Below, piece by piece: positions 35,027 to 45,724 of a stretch of 64,000 bases of DNA. The DNA lies in contig NC_064036.1 of the NCBI RefSeq assembly GCF_932526225.1, positions 10,843,181 to 10,907,180 of the forward strand. Direction: 5' to 3'. Position 1 is the first letter of the stretch; every line of letters starts with the position of its first letter. The notes below the pieces were generated by a model. It made no database searches and was not told where the DNA came from. It saw nothing but the letters and a program-made list of their open reading frames with translations. The position numbers were made by a program, and so were the translations under genes. The DNA comes from Nematostella vectensis. Taxonomy: Eukaryota > Cnidaria > Anthozoa > Actiniaria > Edwardsiidae.

Positions 35027-38000
35027 GTGAGATGTCACTTCTGAAATGTACAGGACATGCTATGCGGGCTTCACGTGTGAAGTATATAGATACAGTATAT
35101 AGATGATTATGAGTTAGTACCTTAATAGCACCTTCCCCAAACAAGCGCCGAATAAACAACTTCCTGGGCGTCTCTATAGTCGACGGGGGATTCACATTCC
35201 CCGATAGAGAGAGTTGTGCTTTAAACTCGGGTTGAAGGGGGGAGTTGGGATACAATGGAACACAATATATAACCCAAAGCATTGCTCTTTTTCCCGGGAC
35301 AGAATACATTTTGCCTGTGTCATAAAAAAAATTAAAGTAAAATTATTTTTGTCTTTCTTTTAGCATCGGTCCAACGCTGCATGACTTTCGATGAGCCGAA
35401 GAATGGTTACGTGGTGTGTGACAGTCTTTTTCGTCTCTTTTGCTCACCCGTCTGCCATCCCGGATACCGCTTTGTAACCAAGCCTGCCGTGGTGTACATG
35501 TGCGGACCAGTGACGGGGGAATGGTTTACGTATCCTGTGGGGAGTGGGGTGCCTTGGCCAGACTGCATACCAGATGATGGGTAAGTTCTTAGCTGTCAAG
35601 CCCCGTTCAAACAGCGCAGAATTGCTGACTAAAACAGCAAACATTGCTAGACCATCAATGTTGGTGCTGTTTGCATACCATGTTAGAAGGTTCGCCAACA
35701 CTTTCTTTGTCGCCAAAAATTCCTTTGTCTTGTGTCAACCGAGCGTAAAGGTGCCATACTTTCCAACAGAACCGGTAAAGACAAGATTGAAGAACAATTG
35801 TCCAAACAAAGAAATGCTATCACTCAGCACATGACTGCCACAGGAAGCACGATACTAGGGTACAGTCCCGCCAAAATGGATCAGGAGGACAGGTAAATTT
35901 TGACCCCTTCCCTTCGACGTAGATGAACTAGGAAACCAGTGGCGAACACAGGGGGGGGGGGGACTGATGGGAAGTGGCGGAAACAGGGGAGGGGAGAAGA
36001 ATGAGGGCGCAGTGGCGGACACAGGGGAGGGGAGGGGAATAAGGGGGCACTGGTGGACCAGGGAATGGGTTGGGAATAAGGGGGCGCTGGCGGACCAGGG
36101 GAGGGGAGAGGAATAAGGGGGACTGATGGACAGTGACGGACCAGGGGAGGGGGACTGATGGGCACTGGCGGACACAGGGGAGAGGGGTACAGACTAGCAA
36201 ACAACATTGACCAGGCGAGGAGCGGTGCTTAATCACCGTCCAACCGCAGAGTGGAGGGGAGGTGAAGGAAACAGCCCCGCCAATAGCATGATCCAGGACT
36301 ATTAAGGGGCGGCTCAAGGATTGGCTTTATACTTTGTCTTTATCACAGCGGCTCAGATGAGGCTGCTTGTACACGTAATATCAGACGCCGCATACACGCA
36401 CGCCGCATACACGCACACACGCACGCCGCACCACGCACGCCGCACACACGCACGTAGCTAAGTGGTGTGAAGGGCGGAGTGACATTGCTGATATGATTTG
36501 CTATGATTTTATTGCAGATTCCATCACTTATACGAATACATCGAGAAGGCACAAAAAGCCTTCGAATACAAAGAAAACATAGAAAAAGAAGCCGAAGCCT
36601 TACGCAAACAGCAGCTGGAAAACAGACATAGTCTCATTTCCAGTAACGCGCAGTATCACCCGCAGGGACTGGAGACTTATCCCTCGATAAATGAATACAA
36701 AAAGAACAGTAGAATGGTGTTTAAAGCTCTTCTCAGCAAGGCAAGCAAGGATTTAGATAACTATATTCAGGGGAAAACTAAGACCATACACAATCTCCCT
36801 CAATCAACTAAAGAATTATTTAAATCTAAAGGGCAGACTCAAAGCAGCAAACGACAAGATCTAAATTCTAACGCCGAGCCCGTGATTATTGAGTTCCCAA
36901 GTGAACCCCAGCTTGAAGAGCTCCAAAAGCAGCTTCAACAAGAGGGGAATGGCGCCCAGAGCATAAGCAACCTTGTACAGAAGCAACAGCTAAAATACAT
37001 GCGAATGCAGAACCCAAACATCCAAAACAGACCCATGACTACATTACCTGGAAAAGGACAACCCGGTGGTGCAGTCCCTGGACGTTTAGCAGCTCAAATG
37101 CAGAACATGCCTCATGCCTTGGGAAATCGTCTGATGCAAGGAGCGCGAGTTATGCCGGGACAGGTTCAGACTAAGCCTAGTGCCATGGTAATGAGCCCGC
37201 TGTACAATGTAGGCAACGTACAGGGGTTGCCCGCAAAACAGTTAGCATTAGCACTGGCGAATCATTACAGACAAAACAGTTTCTTTCAAAATGGTCGTCT
37301 TTTGCCACTAATGTTTCAACAAAAGCTTGACGCAATAAGGTTGGCGAAGAGACCAATCAAAGGAAGGCCCTTAGGTGCAGGTGTCACTTATCCTTTACAA
37401 AGAGTTCCCGTGCAAATCAAGGGACCTTCGTACCAAAACAGCGCTGTTAAGGAGAAGGAGGTGAATGGTTTTATAGTGAAAGAGCTTGCGCGTGATAAGG
37501 CATTTATGAAACAGCTCCAGCTATGGAATAACACAGAGAATCAGAAAGAAAAGGCAGAACAACAGAAAGAACAACAGCATACCATACAACCGCCGACTCC
37601 TCAAATGCAGGAGCAGTCAGAAGTAAACCAGAATATACTCCCTCAAAAACCACAACATTCGCCAACACAGCAACAACAACAAGAGCAACAACAACAGATA
37701 ATGCAGAAACAGCAAAAACAAGGAAAGCTGCAGGAACAGCTTGGGCAGCACTTGACTCAGGGGCCGTTACAACAACAACAGCAGCAACTACCAAGGCAAC
37801 AGAAACAGCAACAACCTTTACAACAACAACAATCAGCCCCAGAGACGAGGCCCCCGCAGCAGCCGCAACAACAACGAGAACATTATCTCCAGAACCAGTC
37901 ACTAAACGTCACAAATACACAGATGCCAGTACAACAAGGATCATCAGAGAATACACAGGTGTCACAAACAGGGGATTTTCAGGCCCAAATTGAGACAGTA

Positions 38001-39515
38001 GAACCGATACGAAATAATACTCAAAATAATTCTGAGCAAGCAGAAAATAACAATAACAAGCAACCGCAATCAAATGTGCAGACAAACGTGGATGCTTCTT
38101 TGGGTCTACAGGTACAGCAGGTCGTTGTGCCATTATCATCCCTCGTGAACACAGGCTCGCAGATGATGAACAACCAAACATCTTCGGAACAAGTTAACTC
38201 TCAGGTAAACCCTCAAGCGGCTGGAGATACTAAACAGCCCCAGGAGAATACAAGAGGTAATTCCAATACTCAAATAAATAGCCCATATCCATCGGTAAAT
38301 ATGACCACTGAAGGTAGCCAATATGCGCCAGGACAAAGTAACTCAACATATTTGACTGAATCTGCTGGAAATACAACATCGTATTCCAATGGATACCAAA
38401 GCAGTGCGTACCCGTTGATAAATCAAACTGACAACATTAACAATACAGAAATGAATAAAATGATCAATCCGGACAACAGTTCATCGTGGAATTCTTCGAT
38501 CGATGGAAGCTCTCAGCAAAAGATGAATGCAAGGGAACTTTATATGGCTTGGCTGAAAAAAGAACATGAAAATGGGGACAAACCCATGAGCGCTGAGGAA
38601 TCGTACAAGCAACAGTACCTACAATGGCTAGCACGACAAGAGGAAGTCAAAGAAGCGTATAGAAAATGGCTTGATGACTTCATGAAGTCTGCACGCGAAA
38701 AAGAAATAGCTGAAAATTCACGTTATGCTTCGACGCAAGCTGCAACATCAGCGCCCTATGCAAGCCCTCCGCCGAGCCCTTACCAGCAAATTACCAGTCC
38801 CCAGGTTATGCAGTCAACGTTAAGTCCACCGGATAGTCAATACAATCAGCCATCTGTAAGCACCCAGGGTAGCCTGGACAACCAGCCAAGGGCACAGGGT
38901 AGCCTGGACAACCAGCCAAACGCACAGCGTCAGGACAACCAGCCAAACGCACAGGGTAGTCAAGATGATACGCAGTCGTCTGGTTCACAGGACAGTACCG
39001 CGAGGGACTTATACATAGCATGGCTGGCTAAGCACAAGATGCCAATTCCGGACTACGCCCTCGAACCGGACAACACGGAACAGAACACTGCGCTGAACAG
39101 ACCAAGCCGCGATTCACAATCGCACGTAAAGAATAGCACAAAATCTAGTGCATCAAGCCAGTATCCAGAGACTATTTCTCAAGCAATCGGCCTGAAAAAC
39201 AATGAGTCAATTAAACAGGCAAACAATATAAAAAATGTCCTTACAAAAGAGGACTTCTTAGTAAATGAGACTTCGGCAGTTTTATCAGAAAACTTTCCTG
39301 GATCTGAATCAAACAAAAGTATTGGAAATGCTTTTACAAAAAAGGGATCAACAAGAGATATTCCAAAAACATTCTCCTTGAACATTCCCAAAAATGATGG
39401 TATTGCGTCAAACGCGATACAAAAGGAAAAGTTGTTTTATTTCCCGATTAAGAACAAGGAGACATTTATTAGTTATTTATTGACTAAACACACGAATGAT
39501 AAGAGCAAATATTGA
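34951..39515 (+). CDS. Secreted sushi-like, Gln/Asn-rich protein (1,096 aa, three exons)
   Basis: Three exons (34951-35026, 35364-35580, 36518-39515) join in frame. Residues 1-26 form a signal peptide with a hydrophobic core (LGITLLIALFNLIPSIA). Residues 30-95 hold six cysteines in a sushi/CCP-like arrangement (C...VVC...LFC...SPVC..GY...YMC...W...DC). The remaining 1,000 residues contain no cysteine: a charged helical start, a Gln-rich core (about 420-570) that includes QQQQ runs, then Asn/Ser-rich sequence with four YxxWL repeats at about 769, 796, 810 and 925 and a GSLDNQPNAQ repeat. It is likely an extracellular matrix, mucus or capsule component; function unknown. I do not recognise this architecture. 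Confidence 0.85.
35364..35580 (+). CDS. Sushi/Q protein exon 2: CCP-like domain
   Basis: 217 nt between TTTTAG and GTAAGT. It encodes all six cysteines of the protein, with a CHPGYRF motif and a Trp before the last Cys, as in sushi domains. A one-domain, one-exon layout is usual for CCP modules. Confidence 0.87.
35581..36517 (+). other. Intron of the sushi/Q gene with purine-rich minisatellite
   Basis: It contains a degenerate G/A-rich tandem repeat (about 35940-36190, units like GGCGGACCAGGGGAGGGGA) and a CGCACGCCGCACACA repeat (36385-36455). No exon was seen. Confidence 0.7.
36518..39515 (+). CDS. Sushi/Q protein exon 3: Gln/Asn-rich body
   Basis: A single 2,998-nt exon after TTGCAG. It opens FHHLYEYIEKAQKAFEY, carries mixed CAA/CAG polyglutamine (about 37560-37880), Asn-rich sequence and aromatic repeats (RELYMAWLKKE, KQQYLQWLARQ, KEAYRKWLDDF, RDLYIAWLAKH), and ends SKY-TGA. 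Confidence 0.88.
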
Positions 39516-39637
39516 AAAGACATTATTATTTCAATATTAATCTAGGATAGCGACCAAGATAAAAAAAATGCATGTAACGCCAAAGGTAACATTGCGTGCT
39601 CTTATACAAACGTTTGACGAAAGGTTGTCGTCGTCAA

Positions 39638-40040
39638 TTGGCTTTGCGGGACTACGCGACAAGCCGGCATATAAGCATGGGTAAAAAAACCCACTGGAGC
39701 GCTTAGCTGCATATATTAGCCACCGCTACCATGTCTAAGGGCGCGCTTTTTTGTGATTCCGGTATGAGAATTATAAGAATAGAAAAAGCGCGCGTTCGCT
39801 TATCCCGCGTTCCCATTCCGGAATGGAATGAAGGCAATTCCACCCATTCTGCTACCTGTAGCAGAATGACACAAATGCCATTCTAAACATTCTCTACCAA
39901 CCATACCCATTCCAGAATGATAGGAAAAAAACGCGCCCTAAGTCTGAGGTTATGCAGTGGTAAATATATGCAGCTAAGCGCTTCAGTGGTTTTTTATCCA
40001 TGCTTACATGCGGGCTTGTTGCGTAGTCGCGAAGCCGGTT
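39638..40040. mobile_element. Outer inverted-repeat element interrupted by a MITE
   Basis: Arms of about 95 bp (39638-39733 and 39948-40040) pair well: GACTACGCGACAAGCCGGC against GCGGGCTTGTTGCGTAGTC, and GAGCGCTTAGCTGCATATAT against ATATATGCAGCTAAGCGCTT. The MITE at 39736-39941 sits at its centre. Confidence 0.82.
39736..39941. mobile_element. MITE with GGGCGCG ends, copy 2
   Basis: It matches 1405-1618 in the same orientation along its length, with GGGCGCG ends on both sides and TAA flanks. It is inserted in the centre of the older inverted-repeat element. Confidence 0.85.
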
Positions 40041-40929
40041 TGTTAAACGACTGTGATATCGCCTAAGAAACCATTTTGCAGAAGGCTCGTAGTTATGTAT
40101 ATAAAATAAAAGATAAAACTATTCCCCCTTTTCCCGAAGTTCAGACGAAGGGAGGCTATGCTTTGTAATAAAATTACCTATAAGCAGCTTTCGATCTCAT
40201 AACAACCTGAGCTAATATTAGCTCATTACATTTTGGGCTTTACAGCTCTAAAGAAATAGTGCTGCGCTAAAATTCTTTAGGCAGTGATCCTACACGCAAG
40301 CATTATAGCAATTGTACGAATCTGGAACCAGGCGCTGAGGGATCATATGGAAAAGGGATATTATTTGATAATCTTCAAAAAGAAATGAATACCCCTTGGC
40401 GGCCAAGGGTGGTGCCCGATCACCTTGAACACCCCCCCTGCCTAGGGAAGCGCCAGGCATCGATGCTTGGAGTTGTTGGATCTGAGTGTGATATTGGTCC
40501 AAATAGCATTGGTACAAAAGTATAATTGATTACTCCGAATATTTTGTACGCTCAATAGATATGTCCGTGATCACATGGTCAAATAACTCGGAAACATGTC
40601 TCTTTGAAACTCGCCTGCTTTCCTAACCAGTCTTTACTAACTATGGTAGAAGAACTACCTTTTGCACCGACACGTTTTGTGAAATATGTGTTCTATTCGG
40701 GATACTTGTGGCTGGCCGTGAGACAAGAGGGGCATCGTCAACCACAGGAAACCTGAAGTATAAAAAAAAACCAAAAAGATCTCCTAAAATGGTAGAGAAG
40801 AGAACTCACGCAAATGCCGCATTTTACACAGGATAAAAAAAAGTAAGATTTTTGCCAAGAAAGTCCTCCTACCCCCCACATCTCAATGCTGTTCAAAGTC
40901 GCTCGTCCTCTGAAAAATGGAGAGGGAGG

Positions 40930-40935
40930 TTTATT
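40930..40935 (-). promoter_or_regulatory. Possible polyadenylation signal of the GPCR
   Basis: AATAAA on the minus strand, about 165 nt past the GPCR stop codon. Confidence 0.35.
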
Positions 40936-41098
40936 TTTGTCATTGGAAGAAAAGTAGTCGACTAGCGTAAGGTATTAATAACAAAAATGTTACTAGGCAC
41001 GGCAACAGTCGCCTAGCACTGTAAGCTGGTGCATACATGTCTAAAATGAGTTTTGGAGGGGTCAACCAGAAAGACACATACGTTAAGCTGGAGCATAT

Positions 41099-42181
41099 TT
41101 AGATTGAGTTTTGGCAGGACTCAACCAAGAAGGCGCCCCTAGGTGTAAATGGTCGAGGAAGGCGAGTGTTGTTCATATGTAAAGTTGTTCCTCTTCTCAG
41201 CTCATCCATGCGAATATCGCCGACTTCTACTGCTGGTGCACACAAACAGAATATCTTCCGATATTCCCCTCGAAACGTCTTATTCATTATTCCATAAATA
41301 ATTGGATTGATTGCCGCAGATATTGACACCAGAAAGGCATGGACAAGGTACACGGGTCTCGGGAGACCGTGCTCACCGAACGTAGCATCTACGAATTCGA
41401 TGATGAATACTGGAATCCAGCAGACACTGAAGCCAAGCACAATAGCGAACAGAGTCTTGGTGACGTTCACTTCTTCTACGCTTAATCTGGTATCTTGAGA
41501 TGCTTGAATTGTTAACGAGAGGCGACGTCTATGTGACTCCACAGCCTTGAAAACTTTGCTGTAGCAATAGATGATGGTTACAAACGGTGAAAAGACTATG
41601 ACGAGAACTAGGAAACCCGAGTACAAGAAATCCGCGCGCCTCGTGTAGAACTCGATAGAGCAAGTCATCTTCCCCGGATGGAACTCAAAGTGCCCGATAC
41701 CCGCAAATAAGGGTAGAGCTACCAAAAACCCTGCCACGCCCGCGACAATAACTATTGAATACATAGCGTTCTTTTTTGTGAACATTCGTTTAAATTTCTC
41801 TGCTTTGACGACTCGATAGTACCGGTTCACAGCAGTAAGAGCGATGGTATGAAGGGATATGAATGCCAAGAAAAGCACCAGGTAGCCGTGTACTTTGCAC
41901 ACTGTCTTTGTGAAAGGCCAAACCCCCGCTAGCAGGACCCCCGCCACTAGAGGCATGCAGAATGACGACGTCGCTACATCTGATAGGGCAAGGGCCATGA
42001 TGTAGATATTAGTCACAGTTCTTAGACGTGAATTCCTGTAAAAGATCCAGCAAACCAAGAGGTTGCCAAACAGTGCGATCACATTAATGATTACGTAGAA
42101 TATGGATTCTGCCCAAATCTGTGCATCAGGTCTTGACTGGAGCTCAGTAAACAGAGGATCGACCGCCGTTGTATTTTTCAT
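41099..42181 (-). CDS. Intronless rhodopsin-class GPCR, melatonin-receptor-like
   Basis: A 360-aa seven-transmembrane receptor in one exon. The N-terminus has a glycosylation site (NTT). TM1 has GNLLVCW. TM2 has ALSDV with the conserved Asp. The Cys in TVCKVHGY before TM3 and the Cys in MTCSIEF of loop 2 form the usual disulfide. TM3 ends NRYYRV (Asn instead of Asp in DRY, as in melatonin receptors). TM6 has CWIP and TM7 NPIIYG, followed by a helix 8 (FRGEYRKIF) ending in a CLC palmitoylation-type motif. TM4 lacks the usual Trp. An in-frame TGA four codons before the ATG fixes the start. Ligand is unknown; single-exon amine/melatonin-like receptors are commonly expanded in cnidarians. GPCR is certain, subfamily is not. 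Confidence 0.93.
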   Translation of the reverse strand: MKNTTAVDPLFTELQSRPDAQIWAESIFYVIINVIALFGNLLVCWIFYRNSRLRTVTNIYIMALALSDVATSSFCMPLVAGVLLAGVWPFTKTVCKVHGYLVLFLAFISLHTIALTAVNRYYRVVKAEKFKRMFTKKNAMYSIVIVAGVAGFLVALPLFAGIGHFEFHPGKMTCSIEFYTRRADFLYSGFLVLVIVFSPFVTIIYCYSKVFKAVESHRRRLSLTIQASQDTRLSVEEVNVTKTLFAIVLGFSVCWIPVFIIEFVDATFGEHGLPRPVYLVHAFLVSISAAINPIIYGIMNKTFRGEYRKIFCLCAPAVEVGDIRMDELRRGTTLHMNNTRLPRPFTPRGAFLVESCQNSI

Positions 42182-45100
42182 ATTTAATTCGGCTCACCCG
42201 CTTGATGGATGCGAAAATATGTATGTGCAAAAAGCTCTTCAAGTTTAGACGAACAATGCGTCTTTCAAAGGTCTATTCGATTAAAGATGAAAATTTTTCA
42301 CTAATGCACTTACTTCAAAATGTTCTTACTTAAAGTCCATTCATTAAAAGCCCATTAAAACGAAATTGAATGAGCACTTTTATGATTTCATAATGAGTGT
42401 GCCCCAACAATAAGTAAGTGTCTATTTAGCTGCTCAAATCTTCTTGAAACTGAATTTAAGAATTATCTCATGTATGTAGATCACCCATTCGCCGTCCTCT
42501 TTTCAGCGTAAGGGCCATACGGCAAACAAACACGAAGGAATATATTTGTCTGGCTAACACAATAAGTTATCCTTCTAGAGCTTATACTTTTGTTCGATGA
42601 TTTTTGTCATGTAGAGAATCTATTGAAGGAAGTACCACAAGCGCGATTTATATTTGGTTGAAAGTGGAAATACTCTCTTTAATTTTCAGGATCATTATAT
42701 TGTAGATAGAACATCCCCTCCAAGAGAATTCTCCGTGGTCTTTGGCTTTGGCAGGTCGAAGACTCTTGCAGCTTTCTCTGTAAGATCCTCATTCGCGTAC
42801 ACTCCTTTAAAAATAACAACAATTCCGTTGGTAATATTTTGTTATAAAGGTACCGATATTACATTTAATCTCCTGCAATCGATGAAGTAATTAAAAAATA
42901 CTGTTTCTTCGCATTTTTTCAATTAACTTCAGAAGCAAAATATCTCCCCGTCGCCCAAGCTGTTGTTCAATATAATTCACCTTCAAACGATCGCTCACCG
43001 CAATGAATGGTATTATCTCAACCTTTCTCAGTTAGCGCCCGTTGTGTGTGTAATGACTTGCCCTTAGGAAAACACTCGGTATTTGTGTTCTGTACAGATT
43101 TGTCTCGAGAAGAATTCTTTAGCGTATAGTAATCTCCAACAGTGAGGCAGGAGTTGGGATTATACTATGATCTTGTCACTCTCCACATATTAATCGAGAT
43201 TTTCCTTTTCCTTATCAGACCGCTCAACCCATATACTACAGCAGTATCGAAAATGTTGGCGATATAGCAACCATACGTTGTAGTTGAATTTAGCCATGAC
43301 GTTGTCAAATTAGACTGCATTTTGGTCTGATATGCTTGTATTTGTTTTGTACCTTAACAACTCTTTAAAAGTGCAAGCCCTTTGATTATTCACAATTTTG
43401 TCTCCCGGCAAGTTCTTTACAGTTTTATGATGAAAGCACTCTTTGGGTGTTCTGAGTTTTTTCTGATCCTATGGTATTTGTGAGTACTATGTATTCAAAT
43501 TATTGTACCGTTAATTTTTTTTTTCATATTTCATCTATCACAAAGGCAATATTCGTAATCCGTTGGAAAACTTCGATTATTTATTCAGATTTCTCAGAGA
43601 CAAAACATCCATAGGGCAGGTGAGACAGATGGCAAGCTAAGAATCAAAAGATTGTGTTTTGCTTCGATTTTGACGGAAATGACTGTGTGTTCATGAGCAC
43701 AATTTACGTGGGGTCTGGGATAAGGATGTGATCCTATATCCAAATCCTTTCTACCAATTCCGTGGTTCATAGTTTTTATATCAGAAACAATACTATAAAT
43801 TTTGAAAGAATGTAAATCTTAATGCGACTCTTAATCGTTTTACGAATTTGTTTGCGCTGTTGACGTTCCCCCTTTTATTTCAGTGAATTTGACTGATTTA
43901 TCAATTACCAATGATGGTATTTTGTCATTTTACTGTGCGTCATCTACTCCACCTATACTTGAATATCGCCTCTAGAGATCAATACTAAGTTATATTCTCA
44001 CAATCATTTCCTCTTTTCAGAAACGGAGCCTTTAGTAGTTCTCAAAACGCCTACACAGGCCTCAGTTGATACAACTTTGATTAGCATAATCTTCCGCATT
44101 TCTTGACACTTACGGTCATACGTATAACTCAACGTTTTCATTTTATATATACACTTTTATATTGAAAAAGACGAGAAAATAGTGCGGACCCCTGTATTTA
44201 GTATAACACGTTTAACAATGCTTTGATAAAATGCCATACCGACATACCGAATTGCATACCTCCCTCTTCAATTGATATTATGTTCCTCCTCGTGTGCTGA
44301 GAAAAGACTTTTTCGGTGAAAGTGAAATAGTTATGTACTTGTTAACACTAAGCCCTTGATAGGTATCTTTAAAAAAAAGCCACATTTTCTTAAAGCAAGG
44401 CATAAAAGTATAAAATGCAGAAAAATAATGCTTGTCTTCAGACCTTCCGCTAGATTACAAAATTTCCGCAACTTGGATACGAAATTACGTCACCAAAAGT
44501 TCAGCAATAGATTTAGCTAATCAAAAGAATGCCTAGATAAACATGGCAAACTCCTTCGTATTCCTATCAATGATGAGATATACGTTATTGTTGTAAAAGT
44601 GGAACATAAAAAATGGGGACATTGAGATTTTGCAGAATCTTTTTTTCTCAGAAAAAATGATACAATTTAAAACAACATCAGAAGCACCAACAGGTATCAC
44701 TTACAACAACGATTATTATAAGCAGTTTCATAACAATATCATCCGCAGAAACAACAGACAAACAGCTCATTCATCAATCAACAACAACAAATACACCAAC
44801 AACAATAAGTCTCTAGCAGCAGTAACAATGAGAAAATGAATGAACGATAAAAAAAAAACAATATAAAAAACAATAACAAAACTAAAACCACAACAATCGT
44901 TGAAATAACAAAAATAAATGAAGGGTCAATATAACAACATATCGCCAGCAAAAAAGACAGGGTGAGCAAGCAAGTACAGCATTACCAGTTACAATAAACA
45001 AATTGCCAAAGTGCTCGATCGACACACGAAAACAAAAAAAAACATACTTTCGCCATAGCTGTTACACTGTACAAAACAATTAGTTTCTTGGCTGGAGTTA

Positions 45101-45724
45101 AACGCATTTTATGTTTTTCGAGTTACCATTTTAATAGTTTTTTGGCTAGAGTTTCATAACGCATATTATGCCTTTTCCAGTTATCATTTAATTAATTTCT
45201 TGGCTAGTTACATAAGGCGTTTTATATTTTTTTATCACTGTTATCACTCTTGTTTATGTGTTATCATTGAGTTACACAAAAGAGTAAAACAGGCGATATA
45301 TTTTCCTTAATCTCAACCCTTATATTTACTCTACGAGAAACAGAAAATATCATCTGAATGTTTTAAATAAAACGTTTAGGGCGATTAAACAAAACCAATA
45401 GTTCAAGTAACATTTTTAACTAGAAAGTACCCTTTCAAAGCAAAAGGGACAAGAGCTTGGTGTGCTACTCCTTGTGAAAAAGAAAAAAACAATTTTGTTT
45501 CTCACAATACACTCGGTGTTTTATAACGAGAAATGTTGACTCACCTTTGAAACCGCTGCTATGTTTCTACTCTGCTTCTTTTTTTGTGTGTATTAACTGA
45601 AAATCCCCTTTCCTTTCACTTAAGAGTGATTGTTTCGAAGTCCTTTTGAAGGGTTCTTCTTTGATGACATGAGTAGTGTGGGTCTGACGAACCCTCGCCT
45701 GGCTCACATTAGTAATTAAAATCG
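42182..45724. other. Intergenic, no gene seen
   Basis: AT-rich. It includes a CAA/AAC-rich simple-sequence stretch (44690-44950) and TTTT-rich repeats near 45080-45230. I see no supported coding region or RNA gene. Confidence 0.55.

Larger units (their letters stand above)
39516..41098. other. Convergent intergenic region, sushi gene to GPCR
   Basis: It holds the nested inverted-repeat elements at 39638-40040. I see no gene. AATAAA motifs occur for both flanking genes. Confidence 0.6.

Noticed and set aside
35855-36317. Pro/Ser-rich minus-strand frames over the sushi-gene intron
   Set aside because: They are produced by the purine-rich minisatellite in the intron.
37504-37902. Val/Ala-rich minus-strand frame
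   Set aside because: Complement of the polyglutamine coding stretch.
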